From contig NZ_BBCC01000046.1 of NCBI RefSeq assembly GCF_001311845.1, positions 1 through 34,966 on the forward strand: DNA of 34,966 nucleotides, written 5' to 3'. The position numbers and the translations under genes are program-made. The notes below the pieces were generated by a model that was given only the letters and a program-made list of their open reading frames with translations, made no database searches and was not told the origin of the DNA. Numbering within the stretch: the stretch's first letter is position 1; the number at the start of each line of letters is the position of its first letter. This DNA comes from Desulfosarcina cetonica JCM 12296 (GTDB taxonomy: Bacteria > Desulfobacterota > Desulfobacteria > Desulfobacterales > Desulfosarcinaceae). Below, in pieces: positions 25,289 through 34,966 of the stretch.

Positions 25289-27403
25289 TTACGGATTTGA
25301 AGAAAAAGACTTATCCCCCGTACCCTCCCGATCCCGGCATTCGCGATCGATCTTGAAACTGCTGACGATAGCGCTCAATTCCGCGGACATCCGTTTCAGA
25401 TCGCCGGCGCTGGTCTTCACGTGCTCGCTGGTGCCGGCGATTTCACCGGCATTCTGATTGACGGCCGTGATGTCCCTGGATATCTCCGCCGCCACCGAGG
25501 AAGTATGGTTGACGTTTTCGTTGACCTCATGAATGCCCTGGGACGCCTGGGCGATGTTGTTGGCGATTTCAACGGTCACCGCCGACTGCTCCTCCACGGC
25601 GGTGGCGATGGTGCCGACGATTTCATAGACGTCGTTGATGACCGCCGAGATCTCGTTGATGCCTTCGACGGTACCTTGCGTGCTGCCCTGAATGTGTTCG
25701 ATTTTCTGCCGGATTTCCAGGCTGGCCGTGGAGGTCTGTTTGGCCAGCTCCTTGATTTCGTTGGCCACCACGGCAAATCCCTTGCCGGCCTCGCCCGCGC
25801 GGGCCGCCTCGATGGTGGCATTCAGCGCCAGCAGGTTCACCTGCGCTGAAATTTCGGTGATGGTTTCCACCACCTTGCCAATCCCCGTGGCCGCGTCGCC
25901 GAGCTGGTTCATCTGACCGGATGCATCCCCGGCCTTGTGCACGGCCGCGTCCACGATCGTCCTGGCCTTCTCGGCATTCTGGGCGATTTCGTTGATTGTG
26001 GCGGTCATCTCTTCGGCGGCCGTGGAAACCATGGAGATATTGGTGGAAGACTCTTCCATGGCTGCCGCCACGGTGTTGAGGTTGGTGCTCATCTCCTCGG
26101 CGGCCGTGGAAACGCGGTCCGAGCGATCGGAGGTCTCGCCGGCACCACCCGACAGCTGACCGGCGATTTCCTCGAAATCCACCGAGGCGCTTTCCACTTC
26201 ACAGGCGTTGTCCGCGATCCTGACGATGACGGCATTGACTTTGTCGAGGAACAGATTGAACCAACCGGCCAACTCGCCGATTTCATCGACTTTTATAATA
26301 TCCAGCCGTTTGGTCAGGTCCCCTTCTCCCTGGGCGATATCCTGCAGCATGATCGACGTCCGCTTGATGGGGCGGACAACCGACCGGACGCTGAAGACCA
26401 GCGGCGTGAGGATGGCCACCAGGAGCGCCAGGCAGAGTGCCGCGATGCCGGATTGAATCTTGTGCTGGGTGGCGTAAAGGGAACCGGCATCGTAAACAAA
26501 GGCCATGACACCGATCGTTTGGCCGCTGAAATCCTTGATGGGGAAGACGGTTGTGAAATGGTTGCCGACGTTTTGCGAATGCATCGCTTTCTCGCCCTTG
26601 GCGATCAGGTCGGCCGAAAGCACCTGATCGGTCAACTGTCGATGGGTCGATGAGACGAGCACGAAGCGGTCGCCGATCATCGGATGCTTGGATGCATCCT
26701 GAAGCTGGGTGGCGATGTTCAGGAAGTCCTTTTTCATGTACACGGCGATGAATTCCGTTTCGTCGCTGACGCTGAACTTGACGACCGGATCATAGGAGGA
26801 GAGTGCTTCCACCGACCCCAGGAATTTCCCGTTGTCATCGACCACCGGGGCGATACCGCGAATGACGAACCCGCCGCGGCCGATCTCGATGCCGGTAATC
26901 GGGGTGTGGCTGCCCTTGCTGATCGTCGCCACCGTGTTGCGAAAGGCGATCAGGTCGTCGCTCTTGTTCTGCTTTTTCTTCCAGATGCGCAGGAGGCTGC
27001 GCGCCGGGGGCACATGAAAATGAATGCGCAGTGCCTGGCCGCCGTGCATCTCCCGGTATCCCTGGTCCACGCTGGCGACATAGTCGCGGAGCTGTCGCCG
27101 CGCCGCTTCCATTTGCGGGTCCGCCGGATCGCCAAGATTTCCCTGGTAAGCCGTGTGATAGGCCGTAAGCACCGGTTTGGCACGGCAGAACAGCGCGGCC
27201 AGGGAAAGCATTCGGTCTGCCACACGCTTTTCACTGTTGGCGATATCGGCGACTTTCAGTCGGGCGATGCGTTGTAGGTTGCGATCGACCATGCGGGTGA
27301 TGGTCGTTTCCGCGATAATGAACAGTGCAACGGAAAAAACCACCGTGGCGATCGCTGCCGGAAGTAGAATGCGGGGTCCGATTTTATGCAATGTATTCTT
27401 CAC
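25289..27403 (-). CDS. Methyl-accepting chemotaxis protein with periplasmic dCache-type sensor
   Basis: 704 aa, intact. TM1 is at about 10-32, a large periplasmic sensor at about 33-320, TM2 at about 322-345, HAMP at about 345-400, then the cytoplasmic signalling hairpin. The sensor contains [17 protein letters not shown] and [10 protein letters not shown], which I associate with dCache_3-type domains. The hairpin tip ([20 protein letters not shown]) is the invariant CheA/CheW contact. The C-terminus lacks an obvious NWETF-type CheR tether. It relays ligand binding to the flagellar or another chemosensory pathway. Ligand unknown. It lies next to satP and Cache genes but on its own transcript. 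Confidence 0.95.
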   Translation of the reverse strand: MKNTLHKIGPRILLPAAIATVVFSVALFIIAETTITRMVDRNLQRIARLKVADIANSEKRVADRMLSLAALFCRAKPVLTAYHTAYQGNLGDPADPQMEAARRQLRDYVASVDQGYREMHGGQALRIHFHVPPARSLLRIWKKKQNKSDDLIAFRNTVATISKGSHTPITGIEIGRGGFVIRGIAPVVDDNGKFLGSVEALSSYDPVVKFSVSDETEFIAVYMKKDFLNIATQLQDASKHPMIGDRFVLVSSTHRQLTDQVLSADLIAKGEKAMHSQNVGNHFTTVFPIKDFSGQTIGVMAFVYDAGSLYATQHKIQSGIAALCLALLVAILTPLVFSVRSVVRPIKRTSIMLQDIAQGEGDLTKRLDIIKVDEIGELAGWFNLFLDKVNAVIVRIADNACEVESASVDFEEIAGQLSGGAGETSDRSDRVSTAAEEMSTNLNTVAAAMEESSTNISMVSTAAEEMTATINEIAQNAEKARTIVDAAVHKAGDASGQMNQLGDAATGIGKVVETITEISAQVNLLALNATIEAARAGEAGKGFAVVANEIKELAKQTSTASLEIRQKIEHIQGSTQGTVEGINEISAVINDVYEIVGTIATAVEEQSAVTVEIANNIAQASQGIHEVNENVNHTSSVAAEISRDITAVNQNAGEIAGTSEHVKTSAGDLKRMSAELSAIVSSFKIDRECRDREGTGDKSFSSNP

Positions 27404-27818
27404 CGATGTCTCCTTGGAAAGTATGGTTCAAACGATGGCATGCGGATTGACCGGGGACGAATCCAACAACCCGCATCATTCTTAAGGCCTATCTCGGCGC
27501 TTGACGGAAATGCTTTAGTTCGGAAGTCTTCCGGGACGACAAGCGCCGCCGGTAGTCATGCCCGTTGAATCCTTCGGTGGGCAACCGTCGGCGATGGGTG
27601 CCCATCCCCCATAATTTTTACATCGGGCTAAAGTTGTTCATGGCATGGGCGATAGAGCAGGTGTTGATGACGCATTCTGAAGCGCTGTTCCCATGCCGCC
27701 CTCGGATGTTCTAAGCGAACGTTCCACCCGAATGGATTGATGATCCCGTTTGTCTCGCCAAGGGGAAGCTTTTCGACCCTGGCGCCAACCCGATATGGAT
27801 TTCATTGAGGAGGAGAAA
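27404..27818. other. 415-bp intergenic region between the chemoreceptor and rhodanese genes
   Basis: Divergent promoter region. It contains a tight dyad GATGGG-TG-CCCATC at about 27593-27606 and no convincing gene. I looked for riboswitch-like cores and could not support one. Confidence 0.4.
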
Positions 27819-28547
27819 ATGCTCAGATCCAAACCGTTGATCACTTTGGCCGTGACGCTTTTCTGCATGATCATCGCCAGTGCCGCGTGGTCGGCCGAAT
27901 TCGTTAATCTTTCCGCCCAGGAACTCAACACGCGCATGCAAAATGGCGAGAAACTGCTCGTGATCGACCCCTTGAGCGACCTGGAATACAATGAGGGACA
28001 CATTCCCGGCTCGGTCAACATCCCCTTTCATCTGCTTGCCACCACGGATCAGCTGCCGGCGGACAAGGCCGTAGCGATCGTCACCTACTGCCTGGGCCCC
28101 AAGTGTGTTTTCTACAAACAATCGGCCGAGCGTCTTGCCGAATTGGGTTACACCAACGTCATGACTTTCAAGGCCGGCCTTCCCGGCTGGATCAAGGCCG
28201 GGTATCCCGTGGAACAGACCGGTGCCTTGGAAAAGACGAAGATTCAAACGATGAACGTGGATGAACTCAAGGCCGGGCTCGACGGCGTCGTTATCGTGGA
28301 TGTGCGTCCGCCCAGCCTTTATGAAATGGGCTGGATCCCCGGAAGTGTTAAAATCCCCCTGGGGCTGCTTACCGCCGAGTATACGCAGATTCCCAAGGGA
28401 AAGCGGGTGGTGGTGGTGGTGGACCATGCCGGCAAACAGGTGCTCACCGCCGGCCGTTTTCTCGCCAGCAATGGCTACGGCGAGGTCAAACGCCTGCAGG
28501 GCGGGCTGATGGCTTGGAGCCAGAAGGGTTATCCGTTGGAGCGGTAG
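27819..28547 (+). CDS. Secreted tandem rhodanese-domain protein, second domain without Cys
   Basis: 242 aa from the ATG at 27819, chosen for the AGGAGGAG upstream. A signal peptide (cleavage near AAWSA-EF) sends it to the periplasm. Domain 1 (about 30-130) has active-site Cys91 in TYCLGPKC, EGHIPGSVNIP and GLPGWIKAGYP. Domain 2 (about 140-242) has GWIPGSVKIPLG and GGLMAWSQKGYPLE, but its active loop reads VVDHAGKQ with no Cys, so it is a non-catalytic copy. Rhodaneses move sulfane sulfur, which fits a sulfur-cycling anaerobe. It is followed by a hairpin repeat and the second chemoreceptor. Confidence 0.9.
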   Translation: MLRSKPLITLAVTLFCMIIASAAWSAEFVNLSAQELNTRMQNGEKLLVIDPLSDLEYNEGHIPGSVNIPFHLLATTDQLPADKAVAIVTYCLGPKCVFYKQSAERLAELGYTNVMTFKAGLPGWIKAGYPVEQTGALEKTKIQTMNVDELKAGLDGVVIVDVRPPSLYEMGWIPGSVKIPLGLLTAEYTQIPKGKRVVVVVDHAGKQVLTAGRFLASNGYGEVKRLQGGLMAWSQKGYPLER

Positions 28548-28554
28548 AAATCCG

Positions 28555-28597
28555 CGCCCATCCGGAAATGGCCGATTTGCCTGGCTCCGGATGGGCG
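28555..28597. repeat. Hairpin-type interspersed repeat, copy A
   Basis: CGCCCATCCGGA and TCCGGATGGGCG form a perfect 12-bp stem around a loop that contains AATGGCCGATTTGCC. The loop core recurs at 31522-31536 and 32555-32569. It lies just after the rhodanese stop and may also act as a transcript 3' structure. Confidence 0.7.
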
Positions 28598-28630
28598 GTG
28601 ATACCGAACCGATTGTCGGAGGCGTGATCG

Positions 28631-30614
<1,984 letters not shown>

Positions 30615-30759
30615 GGATACGCGTAACGCCGATCTTGGGCTTCTTACGAATCCGTCCTTGTTCATCGGCTTTTTCTGCAGTATGTATGGCGCCATGGCCA
30701 TGGATTGATGCAATCCGGCCCATTTCCCAAACAGCTTTCAAGCCATAAAGGAAGGCGCC

Positions 30760-31499
30760 ATGTCGACATCCCGCCCCTATGACGCGTTGCGCGGTTTCAT
30801 CGCCTCCGCCCGCCAGATGGTGGCCTTCACCGGTGCGGGGATCTCCGCGGAAAGCGGTATCCCGACCTATCGCGGCGACGACGGCCTCTGGAACAAATAC
30901 GATCCGGCCCGGTTTGCCAATATCGACAATTTTTTCAGCGATCCGGAATATTACTGGAGCTTTTTCAAGGAGGTCCGCTATCCGGCGATCAGCCAGGCCG
31001 TGCCCAATCGTGCCCACACGGCCCTGGCGCAACTGGAGCAAAAAGGCGCCCTCAAGGCCGTCATCACCCAGAATATCGACGGCTTGCAGCAGGCCGCCGG
31101 TTCGCAGAAGGTTCTGGAACTGCACGGCAACACCCGGCGGATCATCTGCCTGCAGTGCCGGCAGCACCAAACCATGGAGGCCGTGCATCAACGCCTCGCG
31201 ACCGAACTGCCGCCCAAATGCCCGGCATGCGGGGGGACATTGAAGCCCGATGTGGTTTTTTCGGTGAAGCGCTTCCCATGGATGTGATGAAAGACGCCCT
31301 TGCCGCCTCCCAAACCTGTGACCTGTTCCTGGTGGTGGGCAGTTCCCTGGTGGTGCAGCCCGCGGCCGGACTGCCGCTGGTCGCCAACCGCAACGGCGCC
31401 CGCGTGGTGATCATCAACCGTGATTCCACCCCCTTGGACCGGATCGCCGATCTGGTGTTTCACGAGCCGGCATCGGAAGTGCTCAGCGCGGTTGTCTGA
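30760..31499 (+). CDS. cobB: Sir2-family NAD-dependent protein deacylase (one frameshift)
   Basis: Reconstructed 246 aa, the usual bacterial sirtuin size. GAGISAESGIPTYRG (NAD site), TQNIDGLQ, catalytic His in ELHGN, two zinc Cys pairs (CLQC and CPAC) and VGSSLVVQPAA are all present. One T is missing from the run at 31256-31261: as written the first frame ends SVKRFPWM, while the next continues FGEALPMDVM to the TGA at 31499. It removes lysine acyl groups using NAD; CobB commonly controls acetyl-CoA synthetase. AAGGAAGG precedes the ATG. It lies in a GC-rich stretch and appears to be monocistronic. The symbol is by family; orthology is not shown. Confidence 0.92.
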
Positions 31500-31508
31500 G
31501 TTTGCCTA

Positions 31509-31649
31509 GTGCCCCTCCACGAATGGCCAATTTGCCCGATATCGGCGTTGCGCTTAAAATTTAATCCTCGGAATATCAAACATATGCCTGCGGTTAAATT
31601 TTGCGCGCGCCTTGATCTCGACCCAATTATCCTATTCGTGGATGGACAC
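31509..31649. repeat. Hairpin-type interspersed repeat, copy B (long spacer)
   Basis: GTGCCCCTCCACGAAT (31509-31524) pairs with ATTCGTGGATGGACAC (31634-31649) with two mismatches in 16 bp across about 110 bp. The shared core AATGGCCAATTTGCC follows the left arm. It lies between the sirtuin and the RES toxin 3' end. Confidence 0.65.
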
Positions 31650-31652
31650 TGC

Positions 31653-32117
31653 CTATAGTGCCAGCCGCTCATCAATACGGATCGATTCGGGGGCGCCGAT
31701 CTCTATTTCGGGGAAATCAGGATGTTGGGGATTGATCACATAATTGTGTTCAATCGGAACGATGGATGATGGCACTTGCAATACCAGGCTTGTCTTGCCT
31801 TCAAGCCATTTTCTTCCCACCTCTTGGGTCGCTGGGCATATCGGCAGATTATCCCATCCGTCGGGCAATTGAGATTTCGGCAGAACGAACACCTGTTCAA
31901 AATCAAAGGAAACCGGTATGGCGATGAAATGCTGGATGTCGATTTCAGTCTCCAGATGGACGACCAGTTCAAGAATCGCCAATGATAAATGTTGGGCGGC
32001 ATAAACAGCCGGTACTCCGGAAGGATTCCAACGGCCACCGAACCGTTTGGCCCCCTCACCGGAAAAAGCTTCACCCGCGTATTTATCCCGAGTGATGCGC
32101 CACGCTGTGGTTTTCAT
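31653..32117 (-). CDS. RES-domain toxin of a type II toxin-antitoxin pair
   Basis: 154 aa. The RES family pattern is clear: AWRITRDKYAGEAFSGEGA, then GGRWNPSG, AVYAAQHLSLAILELVVH and VPSSIVP (conserved R, E and S positions). Characterised RES toxins (for example MbcT and ParT) attack NAD+ or ADP-ribosylate targets with an NAD-derived group. Its ATG overlaps the antitoxin's stop (ATGA), so the antitoxin is made first and the pair is coupled. The frame is intact. It is bracketed by two copies of a hairpin repeat. Confidence 0.93.
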   Translation of the reverse strand: MKTTAWRITRDKYAGEAFSGEGAKRFGGRWNPSGVPAVYAAQHLSLAILELVVHLETEIDIQHFIAIPVSFDFEQVFVLPKSQLPDGWDNLPICPATQEVGRKWLEGKTSLVLQVPSSIVPIEHNYVINPQHPDFPEIEIGAPESIRIDERLAL

Positions 32118-32518
32118 CCGGGAAAGATCCCATGATCGATCCGTCCTAACAGGGCAATCACTTCATTTGCGCCAGGCGCCGTATCGGCATACGCCAAGGG
32201 AATCCGACCGCCTAGGCCCCTGGCCGGTTTTTTCAGCCAACGGGTTGCTTTTGCCTCACTTCCGAGAACCTCAACCGCCATGTCATAAACCTGTGCCAGG
32301 CGAAGAACACGCTCGGATTCGTCGGTTCTGAATTTCCCGTTCGCTCTGCGCCGGTTGAGCGTCCGTTTTGAAATTTGAATGATATTCGCCAGCGTATTGT
32401 CTGAAATCCCCAGACGGTTCTTCAGTTTGTCAAAAGAATCCGTGGGAAGCCCTTCCTTCAATAGCATAATCAATTGATGGGTGTTACTGGCACGAATATC
32501 AATTGAATGGACGTGCAT
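32114..32518 (-). CDS. Xre/MbcA/ParS-family antitoxin for the RES toxin
   Basis: 134 aa from the ATG at 32518, chosen for GGGGGAGATGAGCCC directly upstream; a longer frame starts 45 bases earlier without a site and would run into the repeat. A helix-turn-helix covers about 35-70 (LGISDNTLANIIQISKRTLN), followed by the antitoxin_Xre/MbcA/ParS C-terminal domain (ESERVLRLAQVYDMAVEVLG, WLKKPARGLGGRIPLAYADT). It neutralises the RES toxin by blocking its NAD site and likely represses the operon by binding near the start. It overlaps the toxin gene by four bases. Confidence 0.93.
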   Translation of the reverse strand: MHVHSIDIRASNTHQLIMLLKEGLPTDSFDKLKNRLGISDNTLANIIQISKRTLNRRRANGKFRTDESERVLRLAQVYDMAVEVLGSEAKATRWLKKPARGLGGRIPLAYADTAPGANEVIALLGRIDHGIFPG

Positions 32519-32540
32519 GGGCTCATCTCCCCCCCTAATT

Positions 32541-32587
32541 CGTGTCCATCCGGAAATGGCCAATTTACCTATTTCTGGATGGGCGCG
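32541..32587. repeat. Hairpin-type interspersed repeat, copy C
   Basis: CGTGTCCATCCGGAAAT (32541-32557) pairs with ATTTCTGGATGGGCGCG (32571-32587) over 17 bp, with three G·T wobbles. The loop contains the shared core GGCCAATTTACC. It lies right upstream of the antitoxin start, so it could overlap the toxin-antitoxin promoter. Confidence 0.7.
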
Positions 32588-32595
32588 GATTCATG

Positions 32596-32635
32596 ATTTG
32601 GCATTTGGCTATACTATAATTGCCAAATGCCAAAT
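32596..32635. repeat. Perfect 14-bp inverted repeat built of TTTGGCA units
   Basis: ATTTGGCATTTGGC (32596-32609) and GCCAAATGCCAAAT (32622-32635) flank a 12-base AT spacer. Related units (GGCATTTGGCATTT) recur at about 32850-32862. Such TTTGGCA/TTTGACA tracts are common between genes in several deltaproteobacterial genomes, as far as I recall. Confidence 0.7.
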
Positions 32636-32702
32636 TGTAAACCAAAGCTTGATTGGACCCCGGTACGTAGACAGGTCGGCGCTCATTGCCCTGGCCACTG
32701 GA

Positions 32703-32932
32703 CCAGGGCAATCGCATATCAGTGTTTCTATCGATCTTTACTCTTGAACTCCGGAGGCGCTGAATGTCAAATGACCAATTAAAAATGTCAAATGGTGGCA
32801 TTCTGTCTATTTTAAAACGATTTTATCCTCCATTTGACATTTGGATGTTGGCATTTGGCATTTTTCTTCCACCAGACAGCCATCCCCATTGTTGAATTGC
32901 CATACGGTTAATTCTACATGCGATTGCCCTGG
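32703..32932. mobile_element. MITE-like element with 15-bp perfect terminal inverted repeats
   Basis: CCAGGGCAATCGCAT (32703-32717) and ATGCGATTGCCCTGG (32918-32932) are perfect inverted repeats bounding 230 bp with no gene. Inside is a second dyad, AAATGTCAAATGG/CCATTTGACATTT (32783-32795/32830-32842). A further ATTGCCCTGG at 32685-32694 makes a local hairpin with the left terminus. I see no target-site duplication. Confidence 0.5.
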
Positions 32933-33040
32933 CCCATGAACTGCCCGTGATTGACACCGGGACGGCCTTCCTCTATACACCCCCCCATTGGTATGAATTT
33001 TGACGGATTCGAAATAAGAATGCTTACGATTTGACGAGCC

Positions 33041-34906
33041 ATGATCAGTATTGAAAACCTCAGCAAGAGTTACGGCGACCGCGTTCTTTTCGACGGGGTC
33101 AGCTTCAAGATCAACGCCAAGGAACGGGTGGGCCTGGTGGGCCGCAACGGACACGGCAAGTCGACCCTCTTCCGGATCATCGTCGGCGAAGAGGGCTACG
33201 ACGCGGGTGCCATCACCATGCCCAAGGGATATCGCATCGGCCACGTCGAGCAGCTGATCCGTTTCACCGAACCCACGGTTCTGGCCGAGGGCATGAAGGG
33301 CTTGATGCCGGCGGAGAAGGACCACCACTGGAAGGTGGAAAAATTCTTGCCGGCCTGGGGTTTTCCGACGGCGACATGGTACGCAGCCCCCACGATTTCT
33401 CGGGCGGCTTCCAGGTCCGCCTCAACCTAGCCAAGGTCCTGGTGTCCGAGCCAGACCTTTTGCTGCTGGACGAGCCCACCAACTACCTGGACATCACTTC
33501 CATCCGTTGGATCGAGAATTTTCTGCTCACCTGGCCCCACGAACTGATGCTGATCACCCACGACCGCGGGTTCATGGACAAGCTGGTCACCCATACCGTG
33601 GGCCTGCACCGCAAGAAGGCGCGCAAGATCGTCGGTAACACGGCCAAGTACTACGAGCAGATCGCCCAGGACGAAGAGATCTACGAGAAGACCCGGCTCA
33701 ACGACGAACGCCGTGAAAAGGAGATCCGCCTCTTCATTTCGCGCTTTCGCGCCAAGGCCCGCCTGGCCAACATGGTGCAGTCGCGCATCAAGACCCTGGC
33801 CAAGATGGAGAAGCGCGACAAGCTCGAGGAAGTCAAGGGACTGGATTTTTCCTTTCGCACGAAGCCCTTCAAGGCCAAGCAGGTGCTTTCCGTGGAAGAC
33901 CTGAGTTTTGCCTGGGGCGCGGGGCGGCCCCTTTTCGAGGCCCTGCGGTTTTCGATCCTGGCCGGTGAGCGCATCTGCGTGGTGGGCAAGAACGGCAAGG
34001 GCAAGACCACCTTGCTCAAGGTGCTGGCCGGTAACCTGACTCCGGCAACCGGCAAGATCACCTACAATCCCCAGGTCGAGGTGGGTGTTTTCGAGCAGAC
34101 CAATATCCAGCGCCTGGTGGACAGCCGGACGGTGGAAGAGGAGATTCTTTACGCCCAGCCGGACGTGGATCGCCAGAAGGCACGCAACATCTGCGGGGCG
34201 ATGATGTTCGAGGGCGACAGCGCGTTGAAGAAGATCGGCGTTCTCTCCGGTGGCGAGAAGAGCCGCGTGATGCTGGGGCAGCTCCTGGTGACGCCGGTAA
34301 ACCTGCTCATGCTCGACGAGCCCACCAACCACCTGGACATGGACGCCTGCGATGCGCTCCTGGCCGCTATCGACGCCTTCGACGGCGCGGTGATCATGGT
34401 GACCCACAACGAGATGTTCCTGCATGCCCTGGCCGACCGGCTGATCGTTTTCGATGACCTCGGCGCGCGCATGTTCGACGGGACCTACCCGGAATTTCTG
34501 GCCAAGGGCGGCTGGGGGGACGACCCCTCCATCACCCGCCGCCGGGACGAATCCGTGGCCGTCGAGGAGGCACCCTCCGCAGCGCCGCGCTTCACCAAAA
34601 AGGAATTGCGCCGCCTGCGCTCGGAGATCATTACCGAAAAATCCAAGGTGCTCAAACCCATGGAAGATGCCATTGCCGCGGCCGAGCGGGAAATCGAGAC
34701 CAATGAAACCCGGCTGGAGCAGCTCAACCAGGAAATGGTCGAGGCTTCCCAGGAGGGAGATGGTCCCCGCATCGCCAGCTTGTCCCAGGCCATCCGCGGC
34801 TGCCAGGAGATTATCGAAACCCGCTTTGCCGAAATGGAGCACCGACGACCAGCGGCAGCGCTTGGAGAAGAAGTTTGAGAAGCGTTTGGCGGAGTTGGAA
34901 GGGTGA
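33041..34906 (+). CDS. ABC-F family ATPase with two nucleotide-binding domains (two frameshifts)
   Basis: Reconstructed about 621 aa. NBD1 has Walker A GRNGHGKST (about 35-43), signature FSGGFQVRLNLAKVL and Walker B LLLLDEPTNYLD; the linker (about 220-290) is charged and helical; NBD2 has GKNGKGKTT, LSGGEKSRVMLGQ and LLMLDEPTNHLD. A C-terminal coiled coil follows. There are no membrane segments, so this is an ABC-F protein acting on ribosomes rather than a transporter. One A is lost at 33339-33343 (as written FLPAWGFPT instead of ILAGLGFSD). Near 34840-34845 an opposite-sense shift moves the tail into the frame ending KFEKRLAELEG. Expected roles are translation rescue (EttA/Uup type); antibiotic protection is less likely. 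Confidence 0.92.
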
Positions 34907-34966
34907 ACAGACGATCCATCCTGTTGATCCACCCGCCGGTGGCCAAACCCGGCGAACCGCCGGCCG
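34903..34966 (+). CDS. Start of a downstream gene, possible B12-binding radical SAM protein
   Basis: A GTG at 34903 overlaps the ABC-F stop (GTGA) and opens a frame reading MNRRSILLIHPPVAKPGEPP to the window edge. ILLIHPPVxKPxEPPAG is a common N-terminus of cobalamin-binding radical SAM proteins. Only 21 residues are visible, so the family is tentative. The overlap suggests cotranscription with the ABC-F gene. Confidence 0.5.
   Translation, partial: MNRRSILLIHPPVAKPGEPPA

Noticed and set aside
33427..34932. 501-codon open frame antisense to the ABC-F gene
   Set aside because: A shadow of two clear ATPase domains on the plus strand, with no motif of its own.

Overview
The window looks like a chromosomal segment of an anaerobic, probably sulfate-reducing member of the Desulfobacterota (Desulfosarcina/Desulfobacula-like). 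The grounds are a benzylsuccinate-synthase-type glycyl radical gene cluster, a SatP-type acetate carrier, two large chemoreceptors, sigma-54 control, and hairpin-type intergenic repeats of a kind I associate with that group. The taxonomic call is inference; no rRNA or marker gene is present.

Left third (1-15.5 kb), a hydrocarbon-activation locus. On the minus strand lies bssD-bssC-bssA-bssB, encoding the activase, the small Fe-S subunit gamma, the catalytic subunit and the small Fe-S subunit beta. A perfect 12-bp intercistronic hairpin follows, then a MoxR-type AAA+ ATPase (bssE-like) and a VWA-domain partner. The catalytic subunit has the active-site Cys, the fumarate-binding Arg and the radical Gly at a constant offset of -3 from Thauera BssA, as I recall its numbering. 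A convergent sigma-54 enhancer-binding regulator (GAF-like/AAA+/HTH) separates this operon from a second minus-strand operon: a 101-aa protein, a TerB-like protein, and an RND efflux adaptor and pump (pump truncated by the window edge). That second operon is preceded by a near-consensus -24/-12 promoter. A weaker -24/-12 candidate and an upstream dyad lie before bssD. The likely logic is that a one-component sigma-54 activator senses an aromatic compound and switches on both fumarate-addition activation and efflux. To the right are a regulator made of two fused TetR units and an MmgE/PrpD-family gene that appears to lack a catalytic-histidine segment.

Middle (15.8-22.2 kb), a GC-rich plus-strand protein-quality-control operon: a small protein, a DegP/HtrA lipoprotein protease, FtsH, an APC-family permease and a DUF1566 protein. 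A sigma-32-like promoter candidate lies in front.

Right part (22.4-35 kb): a hypothetical gene; a lower-GC Cache/SatP/ABM group; a dCache chemoreceptor; a tandem rhodanese; a CZB-type chemoreceptor; a Sir2 deacetylase; a RES-Xre toxin-antitoxin pair bracketed by hairpin repeats; a nested inverted-repeat (MITE-like) region; an ABC-F ATPase; and the start of what may be a B12-binding radical SAM gene.

Quality caution: at least eight single-base losses, nearly all at short homopolymers, break degP, ftsH (three times), the second chemoreceptor (twice), sir2 and the ABC-F gene. Two opposite-sense shifts affect the Cache gene and the ABC-F tail. This looks like uncorrected sequencing or assembly error rather than gene decay, so these genes are annotated as reconstructed full-length coding regions.
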